A stretch of DNA of 64,000 nucleotides from Mycobacterium triplex (GTDB taxonomy: Bacteria; Actinomycetota; Actinomycetes; Mycobacteriales; Mycobacteriaceae). The DNA is taken from the NCBI RefSeq assembly GCF_000689255.1, contig NZ_HG964446.1, positions 1,602,484 to 1,666,483 of the forward strand. The letters run 5' to 3'. Under the pieces are notes generated by a model. The model saw only the letters and a program-made list of their open reading frames with translations, had not been told where the DNA came from and ran no database searches. The translations under genes were made by a program, and so were the position numbers. Numbering within the stretch: the first letter of the stretch is position 1; every line of letters starts with the position of its first letter. This document shows, piece after piece, positions 53,952 through 64,000 of the stretch.

Positions 53952-55178
53952 ATGGCAAGCGCGTCCAAGATCAAAGTCGAGGGCCCCGTGGTCGAACTCG
54001 ACGGTGACGAGATGACCCGCGTCATCTGGAAGCTGATCAAGGACATGCTGATCCTTCCGCGCCTCGACATCAACTTGGACTACTACGACCTGGGCATCGA
54101 GCACCGCGACCGCACCGACGACCAGGTGACGATCGACGCGGCGTATGCCATCAAGAAGCACGGCGTGGGCGTCAAGTGCGCGACGATCACCCCCGACGAG
54201 GCACGCGTCTCCGAGTTCAACCTCAAGAAGATGTGGCTATCCCCGAACGGGACGATCCGAAACATCTTGGGCGGCACCATCTTCCGCGAGCCGATCGTGA
54301 TCTCAAATGTGCCGAGGCTGGTTCCGGGCTGGACCAAGCCGATCGTCATCGGACGTCACGCGTTCGGCGACCAGTACCGGTCGACCAACTTCAAGGTCGA
54401 CAAACCCGGCACTGTCGCAATAACTTTCACCCCCGCCGACGGCGGCGAGCCGATCGTGCACGAGATGGTGGACATCCCCTCCGACGGCGGTGTCGTGATG
54501 GGGATGTACAACTTCCGGGACTCCATCCGCGACTTCGCCCGGGCGTCGTTCAAGTACGGCCTGAACGCCAAATGGCCGGTGTACCTGTCGACCAAGAACA
54601 CCATCCTCAAGGCCTACGACGGCATGTTCAAGGACGAGTTCCAGCGCATCTACGACGAGGAGTTCAAGGAGGCCTTCGAGGCCGAGGGCCTGACCTACGA
54701 GCACCGGCTGATCGACGACATGGTGGCCGCCTGCCTGAAGTGGGAGGGCGGCTACGTCTGGGCCTGCAAGAACTACGACGGCGACGTGCAGTCCGACACC
54801 GTCGCGCAGGGTTACGGCTCGCTGGGGCTGATGACCTCGGTGCTGATGACCGCCGACGGCAGGACCGTCGAGGCCGAGGCCGCTCACGGCACCGTCACCC
54901 GGCACTACCGGCAGTATCAGGCCGGCAAGCCGACGTCGACCAACCCGATCGCCTCGATCTTCGCCTGGACGCGGGGACTGCAGCACCGGGGCAAGCTGGA
55001 CAACACGCCCGCGGTCATCGACTTCGCCCGGAAGCTGGAATCCGTCGTCATCGGCACCGTCGAGAGCGGGAAGATGACCAAGGATCTCGCCATCCTGATC
55101 GGTCCCGATCAGAAGTGGCAGCAGAGCGAGGAGTTCCTCGGCTCGATCGCCGAGAACCTGGAGAAGGCGCTGGCCTAG
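53952..55178 (+). CDS. icd1: Isocitrate dehydrogenase, dimeric NADP type
   Basis: A 408-residue isocitrate dehydrogenase of the eukaryote-like dimeric group (Rv3339c). Hallmarks are [14 protein letters not shown], the substrate loop [12 protein letters not shown], the metal-binding [13 protein letters not shown] and the NADP region GTVTRHYR. It catalyses the same reaction as the upstream icd2 product. ATG 53952 follows the icd2 TGA by a single base; an in-frame extension upstream lies inside icd2. Its TAG shares CTAG with the stop of the convergent hydrolase gene. Confidence 0.97.
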   Translation: MASASKIKVEGPVVELDGDEMTRVIWKLIKDMLILPRLDINLDYYDLGIEHRDRTDDQVTIDAAYAIKKHGVGVKCATITPDEARVSEFNLKKMWLSPNGTIRNILGGTIFREPIVISNVPRLVPGWTKPIVIGRHAFGDQYRSTNFKVDKPGTVAITFTPADGGEPIVHEMVDIPSDGGVVMGMYNFRDSIRDFARASFKYGLNAKWPVYLSTKNTILKAYDGMFKDEFQRIYDEEFKEAFEAEGLTYEHRLIDDMVAACLKWEGGYVWACKNYDGDVQSDTVAQGYGSLGLMTSVLMTADGRTVEAEAAHGTVTRHYRQYQAGKPTSTNPIASIFAWTRGLQHRGKLDNTPAVIDFARKLESVVIGTVESGKMTKDLAILIGPDQKWQQSEEFLGSIAENLEKALA

Positions 55179-56029
55179 CTCGCCGGCGGGGTCTCCAGGT
55201 TTTTCAGGACCCGGGCCGGGCGGGTGCACTCCTCGATGAAACCGGAGATGACCTCGGTCACCCGGTCGGGCGCCTCGAACATCGGAACATGCCCGACGCC
55301 GTCGAGCCGGGTGACCTTCGTCCCGGCGGGCAGGAAGTCGGTGAAATGGCGGCTGAAGCGGCTCGGCGGCACCACGCGGTCCTTCTCGCACAACACCACA
55401 TGCGCCGGCACCGCGGTCTGCGCCAACTCCATCAGGCCGGGCCCCAGCAGCGACTTGGCCAGCAGCTGGAAGTAGGCCGGGCAATGCGCGGCGTCGTCGA
55501 CGATGCCGGACAGCTGGCGCTCGCTGATCCCGTCCGGCGAGCCGCTCAGCGGCAGGCTGGCCAGCCGGCGGCTGAACGGCAGCTGCAGTGCCCGCTGGCC
55601 GAACACGCGGGCCAAAGCCAAGATCGGCATGCCGGCCACGAACTTGCCGATGACCTCGAATTTGACCGGGCTCCAGCGGGTCCAGCCGCCCGCCGCCGCG
55701 AGGCCGGTGACGCTGCGGGCCCGGCCGCGCCGCTCGAGCTCGAAGGCGACCCAGCCCCCCAGCGAGTTGCCCACGATGTGGGCGGTATCCCAGCCAAGCC
55801 CGTCGAGCTGGCGTTCGACGTGGTCGGCCAGCACCGCCGAGCTCAGCAGCCAGGTGCCCGCGTACGGGCCGCCGTTGTGGCCGGCCATCGTCGGCGCAAA
55901 TACCTCGTAGCGGCCCGTATCGGCCAGTCGCCGGGACACGTCGTCCCACACCATCTGGGACATCAGGAACGGGTGCAGCAGCAGGACCGGCTCCCCGGAA
56001 CCCAGGTGGATCGGCTCGCGAGTCGTCAT
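55175..56029 (-). CDS. Alpha/beta hydrolase (Rv3338-like)
   Basis: A 284-residue alpha/beta hydrolase. [10 protein letters not shown] is the oxyanion-hole loop, Ser89 lies in GNSLGG, Asp in CEKDRVVPP, and His in [13 protein letters not shown] cap of about 60 residues covers the middle. The type of ester or C-C bond cleaved is unknown. ATG 56029 is supported by a TAAAGT box 7 nt upstream, so a leaderless mRNA is likely; longer in-frame starts would overlap trpS. It is divergent from trpS and convergent with icd1. Confidence 0.88.
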   Translation of the reverse strand: MTTREPIHLGSGEPVLLLHPFLMSQMVWDDVSRRLADTGRYEVFAPTMAGHNGGPYAGTWLLSSAVLADHVERQLDGLGWDTAHIVGNSLGGWVAFELERRGRARSVTGLAAAGGWTRWSPVKFEVIGKFVAGMPILALARVFGQRALQLPFSRRLASLPLSGSPDGISERQLSGIVDDAAHCPAYFQLLAKSLLGPGLMELAQTAVPAHVVLCEKDRVVPPSRFSRHFTDFLPAGTKVTRLDGVGHVPMFEAPDRVTEVISGFIEECTRPARVLKNLETPPAS

Positions 56030-56036
56030 GCCCTCG

Positions 56037-56042
56037 ACTTTA
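56037..56042 (-). promoter_or_regulatory. -10 box of the hydrolase gene (leaderless)
   Basis: On the minus strand TAAAGT ends 7 nt before ATG 56029. Confidence 0.5.
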
Positions 56043-56108
56043 CCCGGTACCGCCGGTACCGAAACGCGGTGCCGAACCAGGCCGGGCCTCGCCCGAATAC
56101 CGGCGTGA

Positions 56109-57143
<1,035 letters not shown>

Positions 57144-57153
57144 TGCGCTCACC

Positions 57154-58182
57154 ATGGACGAGCCGGCCAAGCCAGGGATCCTTGACCGGTTGCGGGCCCG
57201 GTTCGGATGGCTCGACCACGCGCTACGCGCCTACAAACATTTCGACGAGCGCAACGGCGGCTTCCTGGCGGCCGGACTCACCTACTACACGATCTTCGCG
57301 CTATTCCCTTTGCTGATGGTCAGTTTCGCGGTCGTCGGTTTCATGCTGGCCCAGGATCCCAAGCTGCTCGCCAGCATCGACGACCACATCCGCAACGCGG
57401 TCTCGGGCGCGCTCGGGCAGCAGCTGGTGGACTTGATGAATTCGGCGATCAACGCGCGCACGTCGGTCGGTGTCATCGGGCTGGCCACCGCGGCGTGGGC
57501 CGGTCTGGGCTGGATGTCGCACCTGCGCGGGGCCGTCACCGAGATGTGGTGGGACGAACCGCTGCAGTCGCCGGGATTCGTGCGCGACAAGCTTTCCGAT
57601 CTGGTCGCGATGGTGGGCACCTTCGTGGTCATCCTCGCCACCCTCGCCCTCACCGCGCTCGGGCACGCGGCGCCGATGCGTGCGGTACTGAAATGGGCTG
57701 GCATACCCGATTTCTCGATATTCGGCGAAGTGTTCCGCGGCCTGTCGATATTGGTGTCGCTGCTGGTGTCGTGGGTGCTGTTCACCTGGATGATCGGCCG
57801 GTTGCCGCGACACAAGGTCAGCCTGCCCGACTCGGCCCGAGCCGGCTTACTCGCGGCGATCGGCTTCGAGCTGTTCAAACAGGTGGCCTCGATCTACCTG
57901 CGTGTCGTGTTGCGCAGCCCGGCGGGTGCGACGTTCGGGCCGGTGCTGGGGCTGATGGTGTTCTCCTACATCACCGGGTATCTCGTGCTCTTCGCCGCCG
58001 CCTGGGCCGCCACGCTTTCCAACGACCCGCGCAGCAAGTACGCCCCGCCGCCGGCGCCGGCGGTCATCGCGCCGCGGGTCCTGCTCGACGAGGGGATCGG
58101 TACCCGGCAGACGCTGACCGCGATGGCGATGGGAGCCGTTGGTGCGCTGGCCTTTTCCCGGTTGACCCGTCGGCTGCGTTAG
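57154..58182 (+). CDS. YihY/virulence factor BrkB-family membrane protein
   Basis: A 342-residue membrane protein of the YihY family (Rv3335c), formerly misnamed ribonuclease BN. The N-terminus FDERNGGFLAAGLTYYTIFALFPLLM (57241-57318) is the family signature. About six membrane helices follow, including VGVIGLATAAWAGLGWM, LVAMVGTFVVILATLALTA and LGLMVFSYITGYLVLFAAAW. The molecular role is unsettled; transport is often proposed. ATG 57154 is chosen because an upstream in-frame start would lie in trpS. Its TAG overlaps the nagA stop by 4 nt. Confidence 0.9.
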   Translation: MDEPAKPGILDRLRARFGWLDHALRAYKHFDERNGGFLAAGLTYYTIFALFPLLMVSFAVVGFMLAQDPKLLASIDDHIRNAVSGALGQQLVDLMNSAINARTSVGVIGLATAAWAGLGWMSHLRGAVTEMWWDEPLQSPGFVRDKLSDLVAMVGTFVVILATLALTALGHAAPMRAVLKWAGIPDFSIFGEVFRGLSILVSLLVSWVLFTWMIGRLPRHKVSLPDSARAGLLAAIGFELFKQVASIYLRVVLRSPAGATFGPVLGLMVFSYITGYLVLFAAAWAATLSNDPRSKYAPPPAPAVIAPRVLLDEGIGTRQTLTAMAMGAVGALAFSRLTRRLR

Positions 58183-59306
58183 CGCCAGACCCCCCGGGTC
58201 ATCACGGCCGCGACCCGCAATTCACGGTCCAGCACAACGAGGTTGGCGTCGTAGCCGGCCCGCAGCGCGCCCACCCGCTGCAGGCCCAGCGCCCGCGCCG
58301 GTGTGGTCGAGGTCATCCGCACCGCGGCGGCCAGTGCGGCATCGGCATCGGGGCCGAGCCGCGAAACCGTGCGAAAGAGCTGATCCATCGTGGCGGTGCT
58401 GCCGGCGATCGTCGACGTGGCGTGCACCCGGGCCACCCCCGACTCGACGTCGATCCGCACCGCGCCGAGCCGATATGCGCCGTCGTCACAGCCGGCCGCG
58501 GCGATGGCATCGGTGATGACGGCGACCCGGTCGGGCCCGGCCGCCCGGACGACCGCGTGCACCGCGGCGGGGTGCACGTGCACACCGTCGGGAATCAGCT
58601 CGACGATCACATCCGGGTGTTCCAGCAGCGCCAGCGCCGGGCCGGGCGCGCGATGGTGCAGCGGCGGCATCGCGTTGAACAGATGCGTGCCGACCGTGGC
58701 GCCCAGGGCGATCGCCTGGTGGGTCCGCTCATAGGTCGCATCGGTATGCCCCACGGCGACAACAACTCCCGCGTCGGTGAAACGCCGGATCGCCTCGCTG
58801 CTGCCGGGCCGCTCCGGCGCCAGCGTGACCATCCGGATCGTGCCCTCGCCGGCGGCCAGCACCTCGTCGATCTCGGCGGGTTCGGGATCGCGCATCTGGG
58901 CGGGATCGTGTGCCCCGCAACGTGCGGTCGACAGCCACGGCCCCTCCAGGTGGATGCCGGCGATGGTGCCGGATCGGGTGGCGTCGGCCAGCGCGCGCAC
59001 GCCCGCGATCAGCGGGCCGGGTGCGGCGGTGACCAGACTGGCCAGTGTCGTGGTGGTGCCGTGGCGCCGGTGGAATGCCGCGGCCTCGCCGATGCGTTCG
59101 GCGTCCAGGTACGAGGCTCCGCCGCCTCCGTGCACATGCATGTCGACAAACCCCGGCACCACAAGGCAATCCGGGAAGTCGCGGTCGGGTTGCCCGGGCG
59201 GCGCGCCGTCCCCGCAGGCCAGAATCTGTGCCCCGGCGATCTGTACCCATCCCGGCCGGCAGGCCCGGCCGCCGAGCACGACGGTGCCCGCGCGGATCAG
59301 GGGCAC
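58179..59306 (-). CDS. nagA: N-acetylglucosamine-6-phosphate deacetylase
   Basis: A 375-residue amidohydrolase (Rv3332) that deacetylates GlcNAc-6-phosphate for peptidoglycan amino-sugar recycling. The metal motif DMHVHG places His57 and His59; GIHLEGPWL carries the metal-bridging Glu. Later His residues appear in GHTDATYERTH and GTHLFNAMPPLHHR, and the catalytic Asp in VITDAIAAAG. It starts with GTG 59306 and overlaps the 3' end of sugI by 10 nt, so the two form an operon: a sugar porter followed by an amino-sugar catabolic enzyme. A much longer in-frame reading upstream lies inside sugI and is rejected. Confidence 0.95.
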   Translation of the reverse strand: MPLIRAGTVVLGGRACRPGWVQIAGAQILACGDGAPPGQPDRDFPDCLVVPGFVDMHVHGGGGASYLDAERIGEAAAFHRRHGTTTTLASLVTAAPGPLIAGVRALADATRSGTIAGIHLEGPWLSTARCGAHDPAQMRDPEPAEIDEVLAAGEGTIRMVTLAPERPGSSEAIRRFTDAGVVVAVGHTDATYERTHQAIALGATVGTHLFNAMPPLHHRAPGPALALLEHPDVIVELIPDGVHVHPAAVHAVVRAAGPDRVAVITDAIAAAGCDDGAYRLGAVRIDVESGVARVHATSTIAGSTATMDQLFRTVSRLGPDADAALAAAVRMTSTTPARALGLQRVGALRAGYDANLVVLDRELRVAAVMTRGVWR

Positions 59307-60634
59307 GGGTCTTCCCAGCGTCCGCCGTTTTCCCAGAAGTGGCGGATCTCCTCGAGTTGGCGTCCCTTGGTCTCCGGCGCGAACCGGTAGACGAACCCGA
59401 ACGCAATGACCGCCAAAACCCCGAACACCGCGAAAGTGCCCGCGCCGCCCAGCGAATGCAGCATGGTCAGGAAAACCGCCGCCACGATCGCGTTGGCGAT
59501 CAGGTTGGAGGTCAACATGGTGCTCGACCCGATGGACCGCAACCGGGTGGGGAAGCTCTCGCTGGCGTACACCCAGCCCAGCGAGCCGAAACCCAGCGTG
59601 TAGCCGATGATGAACACCAGGATGCCGGCAAACCCGAGCGCCGCACCGCCGCCGCCGCGAGCGAACACCACCGCCAGCACGACGTCGGCGGCGATCATCA
59701 TGGCGATGCCGCACAACAGGATTGGGCGCCTGCCCACCCGGTCGACGAGCGTCAACGCGGCGCCCACCGCGGCCAACCCGGCGACCTGGACCAGGGCCGG
59801 CAGGCCGAGCAGCGCGAGATTGCCGGTGAATCCCATGGCTTCGAAAATGCGGGGGCTGTAGTAGATGATCGCGTTGATGCCGGTGATCTGGAGCAGAAAC
59901 CCGAGTGCGATCACGAACATCGTGGCCCGTCGATACGGCGGCCGCAGCATCTCGGCGATACCGCCACTACCTTCGCTCAGCGCTCGGCGAATCTCGGCGA
60001 GCTCGTCGTCGGCGTTCGCGGCGGGCTCCACCCGCAGCAGTACACGGCGGGCGTCGTCGACCCGGCCCTTGAGCAGGTACCACCGAGCCGTATCGGGTAG
60101 CCGAATCACCAACGGCAGCAACAGCATCACCGGCACGGCAGCCAGTCCCAGCATCCACCGCCAGCCATGGGCGCCGGCCAACAGGTAGCCGGTGAGGTAG
60201 CCGACGATGAGGCCGGTGACGATCGCGAATTGATAGGTCGTCAGCAGCGCGCCGCGCACCGCCGCCGGAGCCGACTCCGCGATGAACACCGGGACGACCA
60301 CCACCATCACACCGATGGTCGCGCCCAGCAGCAGTCGTGCCGCCAGCAGCATCGGCAACGACGGCGAGAACGCGCCCAGCAGCGCGAACGTCGCGTACCC
60401 GACCAGGATCAGCACGATCGATGTTTTCCGGCCGATCGCGTTGGCGAGCACACCGGCCCCGAGCGCTCCGGCGATCTGCCCGATCACCGCCATCGTCGTC
60501 AGCAGCTCCTGTTGAGATGTGGTGAGTGCGAAATCCTCGGTGATGAACAGCTGTGCGCCGGCGATGATGGACAGGTCGTAGCCGTAGCTGAGGCCGACAC
60601 TGGCGCCGGTGAGCCCAATGCGCGGACCTCTCAA
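59297..60634 (-). CDS. sugI: Sugar-porter family MFS transporter
   Basis: A 445-residue, 12-helix member of the MFS sugar porter family (Rv3331, SugI). The signatures are ANAIGRKTSIVL after helix 2, PVFIAESAPAAVRG, a QITGINAIIYYSP segment in helix 7 and the family C-terminal PETKGRQLEEI. It would import a hexose or amino sugar by proton symport; the coupling to nagA suggests GlcNAc or a related sugar, which is inference. The TTG start at 60634 is weak and without a clear ribosome binding site. The M. tuberculosis protein has a longer N-terminus. Two palindromes lie about 85-130 nt upstream. Confidence 0.92.
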   Translation of the reverse strand: MRGPRIGLTGASVGLSYGYDLSIIAGAQLFITEDFALTTSQQELLTTMAVIGQIAGALGAGVLANAIGRKTSIVLILVGYATFALLGAFSPSLPMLLAARLLLGATIGVMVVVVPVFIAESAPAAVRGALLTTYQFAIVTGLIVGYLTGYLLAGAHGWRWMLGLAAVPVMLLLPLVIRLPDTARWYLLKGRVDDARRVLLRVEPAANADDELAEIRRALSEGSGGIAEMLRPPYRRATMFVIALGFLLQITGINAIIYYSPRIFEAMGFTGNLALLGLPALVQVAGLAAVGAALTLVDRVGRRPILLCGIAMMIAADVVLAVVFARGGGGAALGFAGILVFIIGYTLGFGSLGWVYASESFPTRLRSIGSSTMLTSNLIANAIVAAVFLTMLHSLGGAGTFAVFGVLAVIAFGFVYRFAPETKGRQLEEIRHFWENGGRWEDPCP

Positions 60635-60716
60635 GTGATCTGCACCCGGCCGGGCGGCAACTCAGTCATCCGCAAGACGGTGCCACAGCAAACATAGGTG
60701 GTCAACGGTGTCGGCC

Positions 60717-60738
60717 TCGTCCCCCGATCGGGGGACGA
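60717..60738. promoter_or_regulatory. Perfect 22-bp palindrome between sugI and an MFS gene
   Basis: TCGTCCCCCGA followed by TCGGGGGACGA is self-complementary over all 22 bases with no spacer. It lies between two divergent transporter genes with a smaller related palindrome 34 nt away (centre to centre), and is best read as an operator for a dimeric regulator, though it would also fold as a hairpin. Confidence 0.6.
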
Positions 60739-60756
60739 ACAATTCCACCCGGGCTG

Positions 60757-60766
60757 TCCGATCGGA
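60757..60766. promoter_or_regulatory. Secondary palindrome sharing the CCGATCGG core
   Basis: TCCGATCGGA repeats the central eight bases CCGATCGG of the 22-bp palindrome. The 34-nt spacing is about three helical turns, so both sites could be bound on the same face of the DNA. Confidence 0.45.
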
Positions 60767-60806
60767 GGATGTTATTGATTCTTGACCATCCCTAAATTCT
60801 GTTGTT

Positions 60807-62102
60807 ATGCCCCTCACACTCGTGCCCCCCGCCCCGGCGCAGCCGCGTGTGTTCGGGCGGCTGCTCTCCCAAGGCACCTTCTACACCGCCGGCATGCAAC
60901 TCAGCAATGGCACCGTCATACTGCCGTTGATCTGCGCGCACCAGGGTCTGACCTGGGTGGCCGCGCTGCTGTTTCCGGCCTTCAGCTTCGGCGACATCGT
61001 CGGAAACTCGGTGTCTCCGGTGGTGCTGCAGCGGGTGGGCCGGATGCGGCACCGGTTGCTGGCGGTGATGGCGGCCGGCGTGGCCGCGCTGACCATGTGC
61101 GACGCGGTGATTCCCTGGCACGGCGCTTTCACCGCGGTGGTGTTCCTGCTGACCTGCGCGATAGCGGGAGTGCTGCTCGGGATCGCCGGCGTCGCCTACC
61201 CCGACATGGTCTCCAGCAAGCTATCCGCGGTGCGGCGCGGCGAACTGTTCCTGTTCCAGAGCGCCATCGGGTCGGTGCTGGCCACCGTCGTCACCTTGGT
61301 CGTGGTGCCGGTGCTGGCCCACGGCAGCGAGATGGCGTATCGCCGCGATCTGTTGGGGCTGGGTGCGGTCGGGCTGGCGGGCTCGGCCATCGCGGCGTTG
61401 TTCGTCGGGCCGGTGCGGTCCGCCTCCGCCACCACCCGGATGTCGATGCGGGACACCTACCGGCAGGGCATCGCGATCGCGCGGTCCCAGCCTTGGTTTC
61501 GCCGCTACATGGTCGCGTGCCTGCTGTTCGGTCCGGTCACCCTGGGCACCACGTTCTACGCCCTGCGCACCGCCCACCACAGCCGCAGCCTGCATGTGTT
61601 GGTGATCCTGTCCAGCATCGGACTGGTTTTCGGGTCGCCGCTGTGGCGCAAGGTCTACCGCTTCTTCGGAGTGCGCGGCATGATGCTGGGCAGCGCGCTG
61701 CTCAGTGTCGCCGCCGCCACGCTGACCCTGGCGGCCGAGGTCTACGGCCAGTGGACCCACGTGTGGGCGTACGGCACGGTGTTCCTGTTGGCGACGGTGG
61801 CCGCCCAGGCTGTCTTCGCCGCGGCGATCTCGTGGCTCAGCGTGGTCGCCGAGGAGGCGCACCGGCCGACACTGATCGCGTTGAGTTCGACGCTGGTCGC
61901 CCTGGAAAGCATGGCACTGGCAGCGGTGCTCGGAAGCATCGCGCAGAAGCACTCCACCGTTTGGCCCGACGTCGTCGTGCTGATCCTGGCCATCGGCGCC
62001 GCGCTGGCTGCGCTGGGTGCTCCGCCGTCGGAAACACGGCGGGCCCTCACCCCGCTCCGTGCCCCGACGGCCACACCCGCGCCGATCCTTCAGGCGGCTT
62101 AA
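60807..62102 (+). CDS. MFS-like integral membrane protein (Rv1510/Rv3630 family)
   Basis: A 431-residue membrane protein with about 12 hydrophobic helices. It matches, from memory, the size and character of M. tuberculosis Rv1510 and Rv3630, a mycobacterial MFS-like family of unknown substrate. Visible segments include [20 protein letters not shown] (60870-60929), the cytoplasmic RVGRMRHRL loop and [20 protein letters not shown] in the middle. The usual MFS motif A is not well conserved. ATG 60807 lies 8 nt after a TAAATT box, so the leader is short or absent. It is divergent from sugI, with palindromes between, and its TAA overlaps the mmpL stop (TTAA). Confidence 0.85.
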   Translation: MPLTLVPPAPAQPRVFGRLLSQGTFYTAGMQLSNGTVILPLICAHQGLTWVAALLFPAFSFGDIVGNSVSPVVLQRVGRMRHRLLAVMAAGVAALTMCDAVIPWHGAFTAVVFLLTCAIAGVLLGIAGVAYPDMVSSKLSAVRRGELFLFQSAIGSVLATVVTLVVVPVLAHGSEMAYRRDLLGLGAVGLAGSAIAALFVGPVRSASATTRMSMRDTYRQGIAIARSQPWFRRYMVACLLFGPVTLGTTFYALRTAHHSRSLHVLVILSSIGLVFGSPLWRKVYRFFGVRGMMLGSALLSVAAATLTLAAEVYGQWTHVWAYGTVFLLATVAAQAVFAAAISWLSVVAEEAHRPTLIALSSTLVALESMALAAVLGSIAQKHSTVWPDVVVLILAIGAALAALGAPPSETRRALTPLRAPTATPAPILQAA

Positions 62103-64000
62103 GGCCGCGCTATCTCCGGCGGCTTCTCGGCGGGCGGCAGTAGTAGGGCGCGGACCAGGCGGCGGGTGGCGTGGGGTCGAAGCATTTGGCTGGCGGGGCG
62201 GGGGCGCACCCGTTGGGGCCACCAGAACCAGCGTCCGAGCAGCGCGGCGATGGAGGGTGTCAGAAACGAGCGCACGATCAGGGTGTCGAACAGCAGGCCC
62301 AGCCCGATGGTGGTGCCGATTTGGCCGATGATGCGTAGGTCGCTGAATACGAACAGTGACATGGTGACGGCGAAGACCATGCCGGCGGCGGTGACGACGC
62401 CGCCGGTGCCGGCCATGGCGCGGATGATGCCGGTGTTGAGCCCGGCGCCGATTTCTTCTTTGAGTCGCGAGATCAGTAGCAGGTTGTAGTCGGATCCGAC
62501 GGCCAGCAGCAGGATGACCGACATCGCCAGCACCAGCCAGTACAGGTCGATGCCGAGCAGGTCTTGCCACAGCAGTACCGACAGGCCGAAGGAGGAACCC
62601 AGCGACAGCAGCACGGTGCCGACGATGACCGCGGCGGCGATCACGCTGCGGGTCACCAGCATCATGATGATCAAGATCAGACTGATCGCGGCGACGCCGG
62701 CGATCAGCAGATCGTAGAAGGCGCCCTCCTGGATGTCGCGGTACGTCGACGCGGTGCCGCCCATGGATATCGCGGCGCCCTGCAGCGGGGTTCCCTTGAT
62801 GGCCTCCTTGGCCGCCTGCTGGATCGGCTCGACGCGGGCGATGCCCTGCGGCGTCGCCGGATCCCCGTCCAGGGCGATGATGAAGCGCGCCGCCTTGCCG
62901 TCCGGGGACAAGAACATCTTCAGGCCCCGCTTGAAATCCGGGTTTTCGAAGGCCGACTGCGGCAGATAGAACGAATCGTCGACCTGGGCGGCGTCGAAGA
63001 CCCGGCCCATCGCGCCCGGGTCCTTGCTGTTCATCTCCTGCTCTTTGTAGAAGGACAACAGGGTGCCGTGCCAGACGACCATCATGTCGCGCATGATGGT
63101 CATCGTCGAAATCATCGGCAGCATCTGCGCGCGCATCTCCGGCAAGAGCCGGATCAGGACATCCATGTCCTTGACGAGAGACTCCAACTTCTCACTCAGC
63201 TGATCGATGTTGTCGAACGTTTCGAATATCGATCGCACCGCCCAGCAGGCGGGGATGTCGAAACAGTGCTTTTCCCAGTAGAAGTAACTGCCCACCGGGC
63301 GAAGGAAATCCGACAGGTCCGCGAGGTGATCCCGGATGGTGTCGGTGGTGTTCGACATGTCATGCGTGAGGTGATCCATATCGACGGTGTTGTCGACGAT
63401 TTCTCCCATCAGTTGATACATGTGCTTCATCGTCGCGATGGACACATCCATCGCCTGCACCTGAATCAGCATGTCGTCCAACCGATCCTTCATGAATTGC
63501 ATGTTCTCGGCATTCGACACACCCTGCATGCTCATGATGAACGGAATGGACGTGTGTTTGAGCGGCGTTCCCAGCGGCCGCGTTATCGATTTCACCTGTG
63601 AGATCCCGGGGCTGTGAAAGATGGTCTTTGCGACCTTGTCCAAGATCAGCATGTCGACGGGAGTGCGCATATCGTGATCGGTCTCGATCAACAGCACATC
63701 GGGGTTCAGCCAAGCCTGCGAAAAGTGCCGGCCCGCGGCGGTGTCCCCGACATTCGACGGCATGCTGGCCGGCATGAATCTGCGCAGATCGTAAGTGGTT
63801 CGGTAATTCGGCAGGGCCAGCAGGCCGACAAACGCCACCGCGCAGGTCGCCGCGAGCACCGGGCCGGGCCAGCGAACGATCGCGGTCCCCATCCGGCGCC
63901 ACCGCCGGGTGGCCATCCTGCGCCTGGGGTCGAAGAGCCTGAAGAAGCTGGCGACCGTCAGCACCGCCGGCCCGAGCGTGAGCGCGGCGAGGACCGCGAC
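62099..64000 (-). CDS. MmpL-family RND transporter, C-terminal two thirds (truncated by window)
   Basis: At least 633 residues of an MmpL protein; the frame is still open at base 64000, so the N-terminal first helices lie outside. From the 5' side it shows the end of the first membrane bundle ([30 protein letters not shown], 63740-63830) and a large periplasmic domain. Then comes the second bundle with [18 protein letters not shown] (the conserved Asp-Tyr of proton relay) and the family end [19 protein letters not shown]. MmpL proteins export envelope lipids, siderophores or drugs. The C-terminal tail is short, as in MmpL4/5-like members, rather than a long MmpL3 tail. The cargo is not identifiable. 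Confidence 0.94.
   Translation of the reverse strand, partial: VAVLAALTLGPAVLTVASFFRLFDPRRRMATRRWRRMGTAIVRWPGPVLAATCAVAFVGLLALPNYRTTYDLRRFMPASMPSNVGDTAAGRHFSQAWLNPDVLLIETDHDMRTPVDMLILDKVAKTIFHSPGISQVKSITRPLGTPLKHTSIPFIMSMQGVSNAENMQFMKDRLDDMLIQVQAMDVSIATMKHMYQLMGEIVDNTVDMDHLTHDMSNTTDTIRDHLADLSDFLRPVGSYFYWEKHCFDIPACWAVRSIFETFDNIDQLSEKLESLVKDMDVLIRLLPEMRAQMLPMISTMTIMRDMMVVWHGTLLSFYKEQEMNSKDPGAMGRVFDAAQVDDSFYLPQSAFENPDFKRGLKMFLSPDGKAARFIIALDGDPATPQGIARVEPIQQAAKEAIKGTPLQGAAISMGGTASTYRDIQEGAFYDLLIAGVAAISLILIIMMLVTRSVIAAAVIVGTVLLSLGSSFGLSVLLWQDLLGIDLYWLVLAMSVILLLAVGSDYNLLLISRLKEEIGAGLNTGIIRAMAGTGGVVTAAGMVFAVTMSLFVFSDLRIIGQIGTTIGLGLLFDTLIVRSFLTPSIAALLGRWFWWPQRVRPRPASQMLRPHATRRLVRALLLPPAEKPPEIARP

Noticed and set aside
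51596..54073. Long open frame of over 800 codons on the minus strand opposite icd2
   Set aside because: It is a mirror frame of a gene with strong GC-biased codons, has no recognisable domain, and icd2 on the other strand is unmistakable.
54303..55949. Long minus-strand frame across icd1 and the hydrolase
   Set aside because: It runs antisense through icd1 and in a wrong frame through the hydrolase; both true genes have full motifs.
57154..58182. Ribonuclease BN
   Set aside because: The old YihY/RNase BN label was a misassignment; the sequence is a membrane protein without nuclease motifs.
59307..59714. 136-residue Arg/His-rich extension of nagA
   Set aside because: It overlaps sugI entirely and has shadow-frame composition; GTG 59306 gives the normal NagA length.

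Overview
The window is a 64 kb stretch of a mycobacterial chromosome, most likely from a slow-growing species. The evidence is the high GC content, GTG/TTG starts, many leaderless promoters, and a gene order that largely follows M. tuberculosis Rv3401 down to Rv3331. The diagnostic families are ImuA'/ImuB/DnaE2, a KasB-like synthase, LpqD, HtdY, WS/DGAT, the CvnABCD-MfpA conservon, DUF732 and DUF3017 proteins, and MmpL. The species cannot be named from what is visible. Assignments to M. tuberculosis loci come from memory of those proteins, not from a search.

Layout. 1-3602: the 3' end of a type I polyketide synthase (AT-DH-KR-ACP), possibly of the iterative 6-methylsalicylate-synthase type. 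3609-10751: a minus-strand run (GH65 phosphorylase, beta-phosphoglucomutase, alpha/beta hydrolase, methyltransferase, MFS exporter) divergent from an HxlR regulator. 10819-15411: guaA, then the SOS mutasome genes imuA' and imuB behind a LexA box. 15419-23923: lipid and nucleoside genes: a KasB paralogue, iunH, acyl-CoA reductase, lpqD, htdY, otsB2 and a WS/DGAT-like protein. 24058-31068: LexA-controlled dnaE2, a small secreted protein, an SDR, nitroreductase, TrmL, a Ddn-type F420 enzyme and a methyltransferase. 31254-35973: a short leader ORF, then sensor kinase, roadblock, DUF742, G protein and the pentapeptide protein MfpA. 35970-41091: two tandem FHA-ABC transporters of the Rv1747 type. 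41162-48789: flavin oxidoreductase, folD-DUF3017, a repeat-bearing DUF732 protein, a FAD oxidase, a relic, a PPOX protein, MFS and a methyltransferase. 48786-51585: metY-metX under a SAM-IV riboswitch. 51713-55178: icd2 and icd1 in tandem. 55175-64000: hydrolase, trpS, YihY-like protein, nagA-sugI, an MFS protein and the C-terminal part of an MmpL.

How the genes work together. The two SOS-box loci supply the parts of the mycobacterial mutasome (DnaE2 polymerase, ImuB clamp adaptor, ImuA'). metY and metX make homocysteine from acetylhomoserine and are co-transcribed with the downstream methyltransferase under a SAM-sensing leader. The Cvn operon couples a membrane sensor to a small GTPase module and ends in the gyrase-binding protein MfpA. 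sugI and nagA form a sugar and amino-sugar uptake and deacetylation pair, with striking palindromes in the divergent promoter region upstream.

Features that stand out: a kasB-like gene outside the FAS-II operon, the FHA-ABC tandem duplication next to mfpA, adjacent icd2/icd1, three copies of a GCCGAACGTG inverted repeat behind genes, a 22-aa leader ORF coupled to the sensor kinase, a perfect 22-bp palindrome between sugI and an MFS gene, and a repeated habit of convergent genes sharing 4-bp palindromic stop overlaps.
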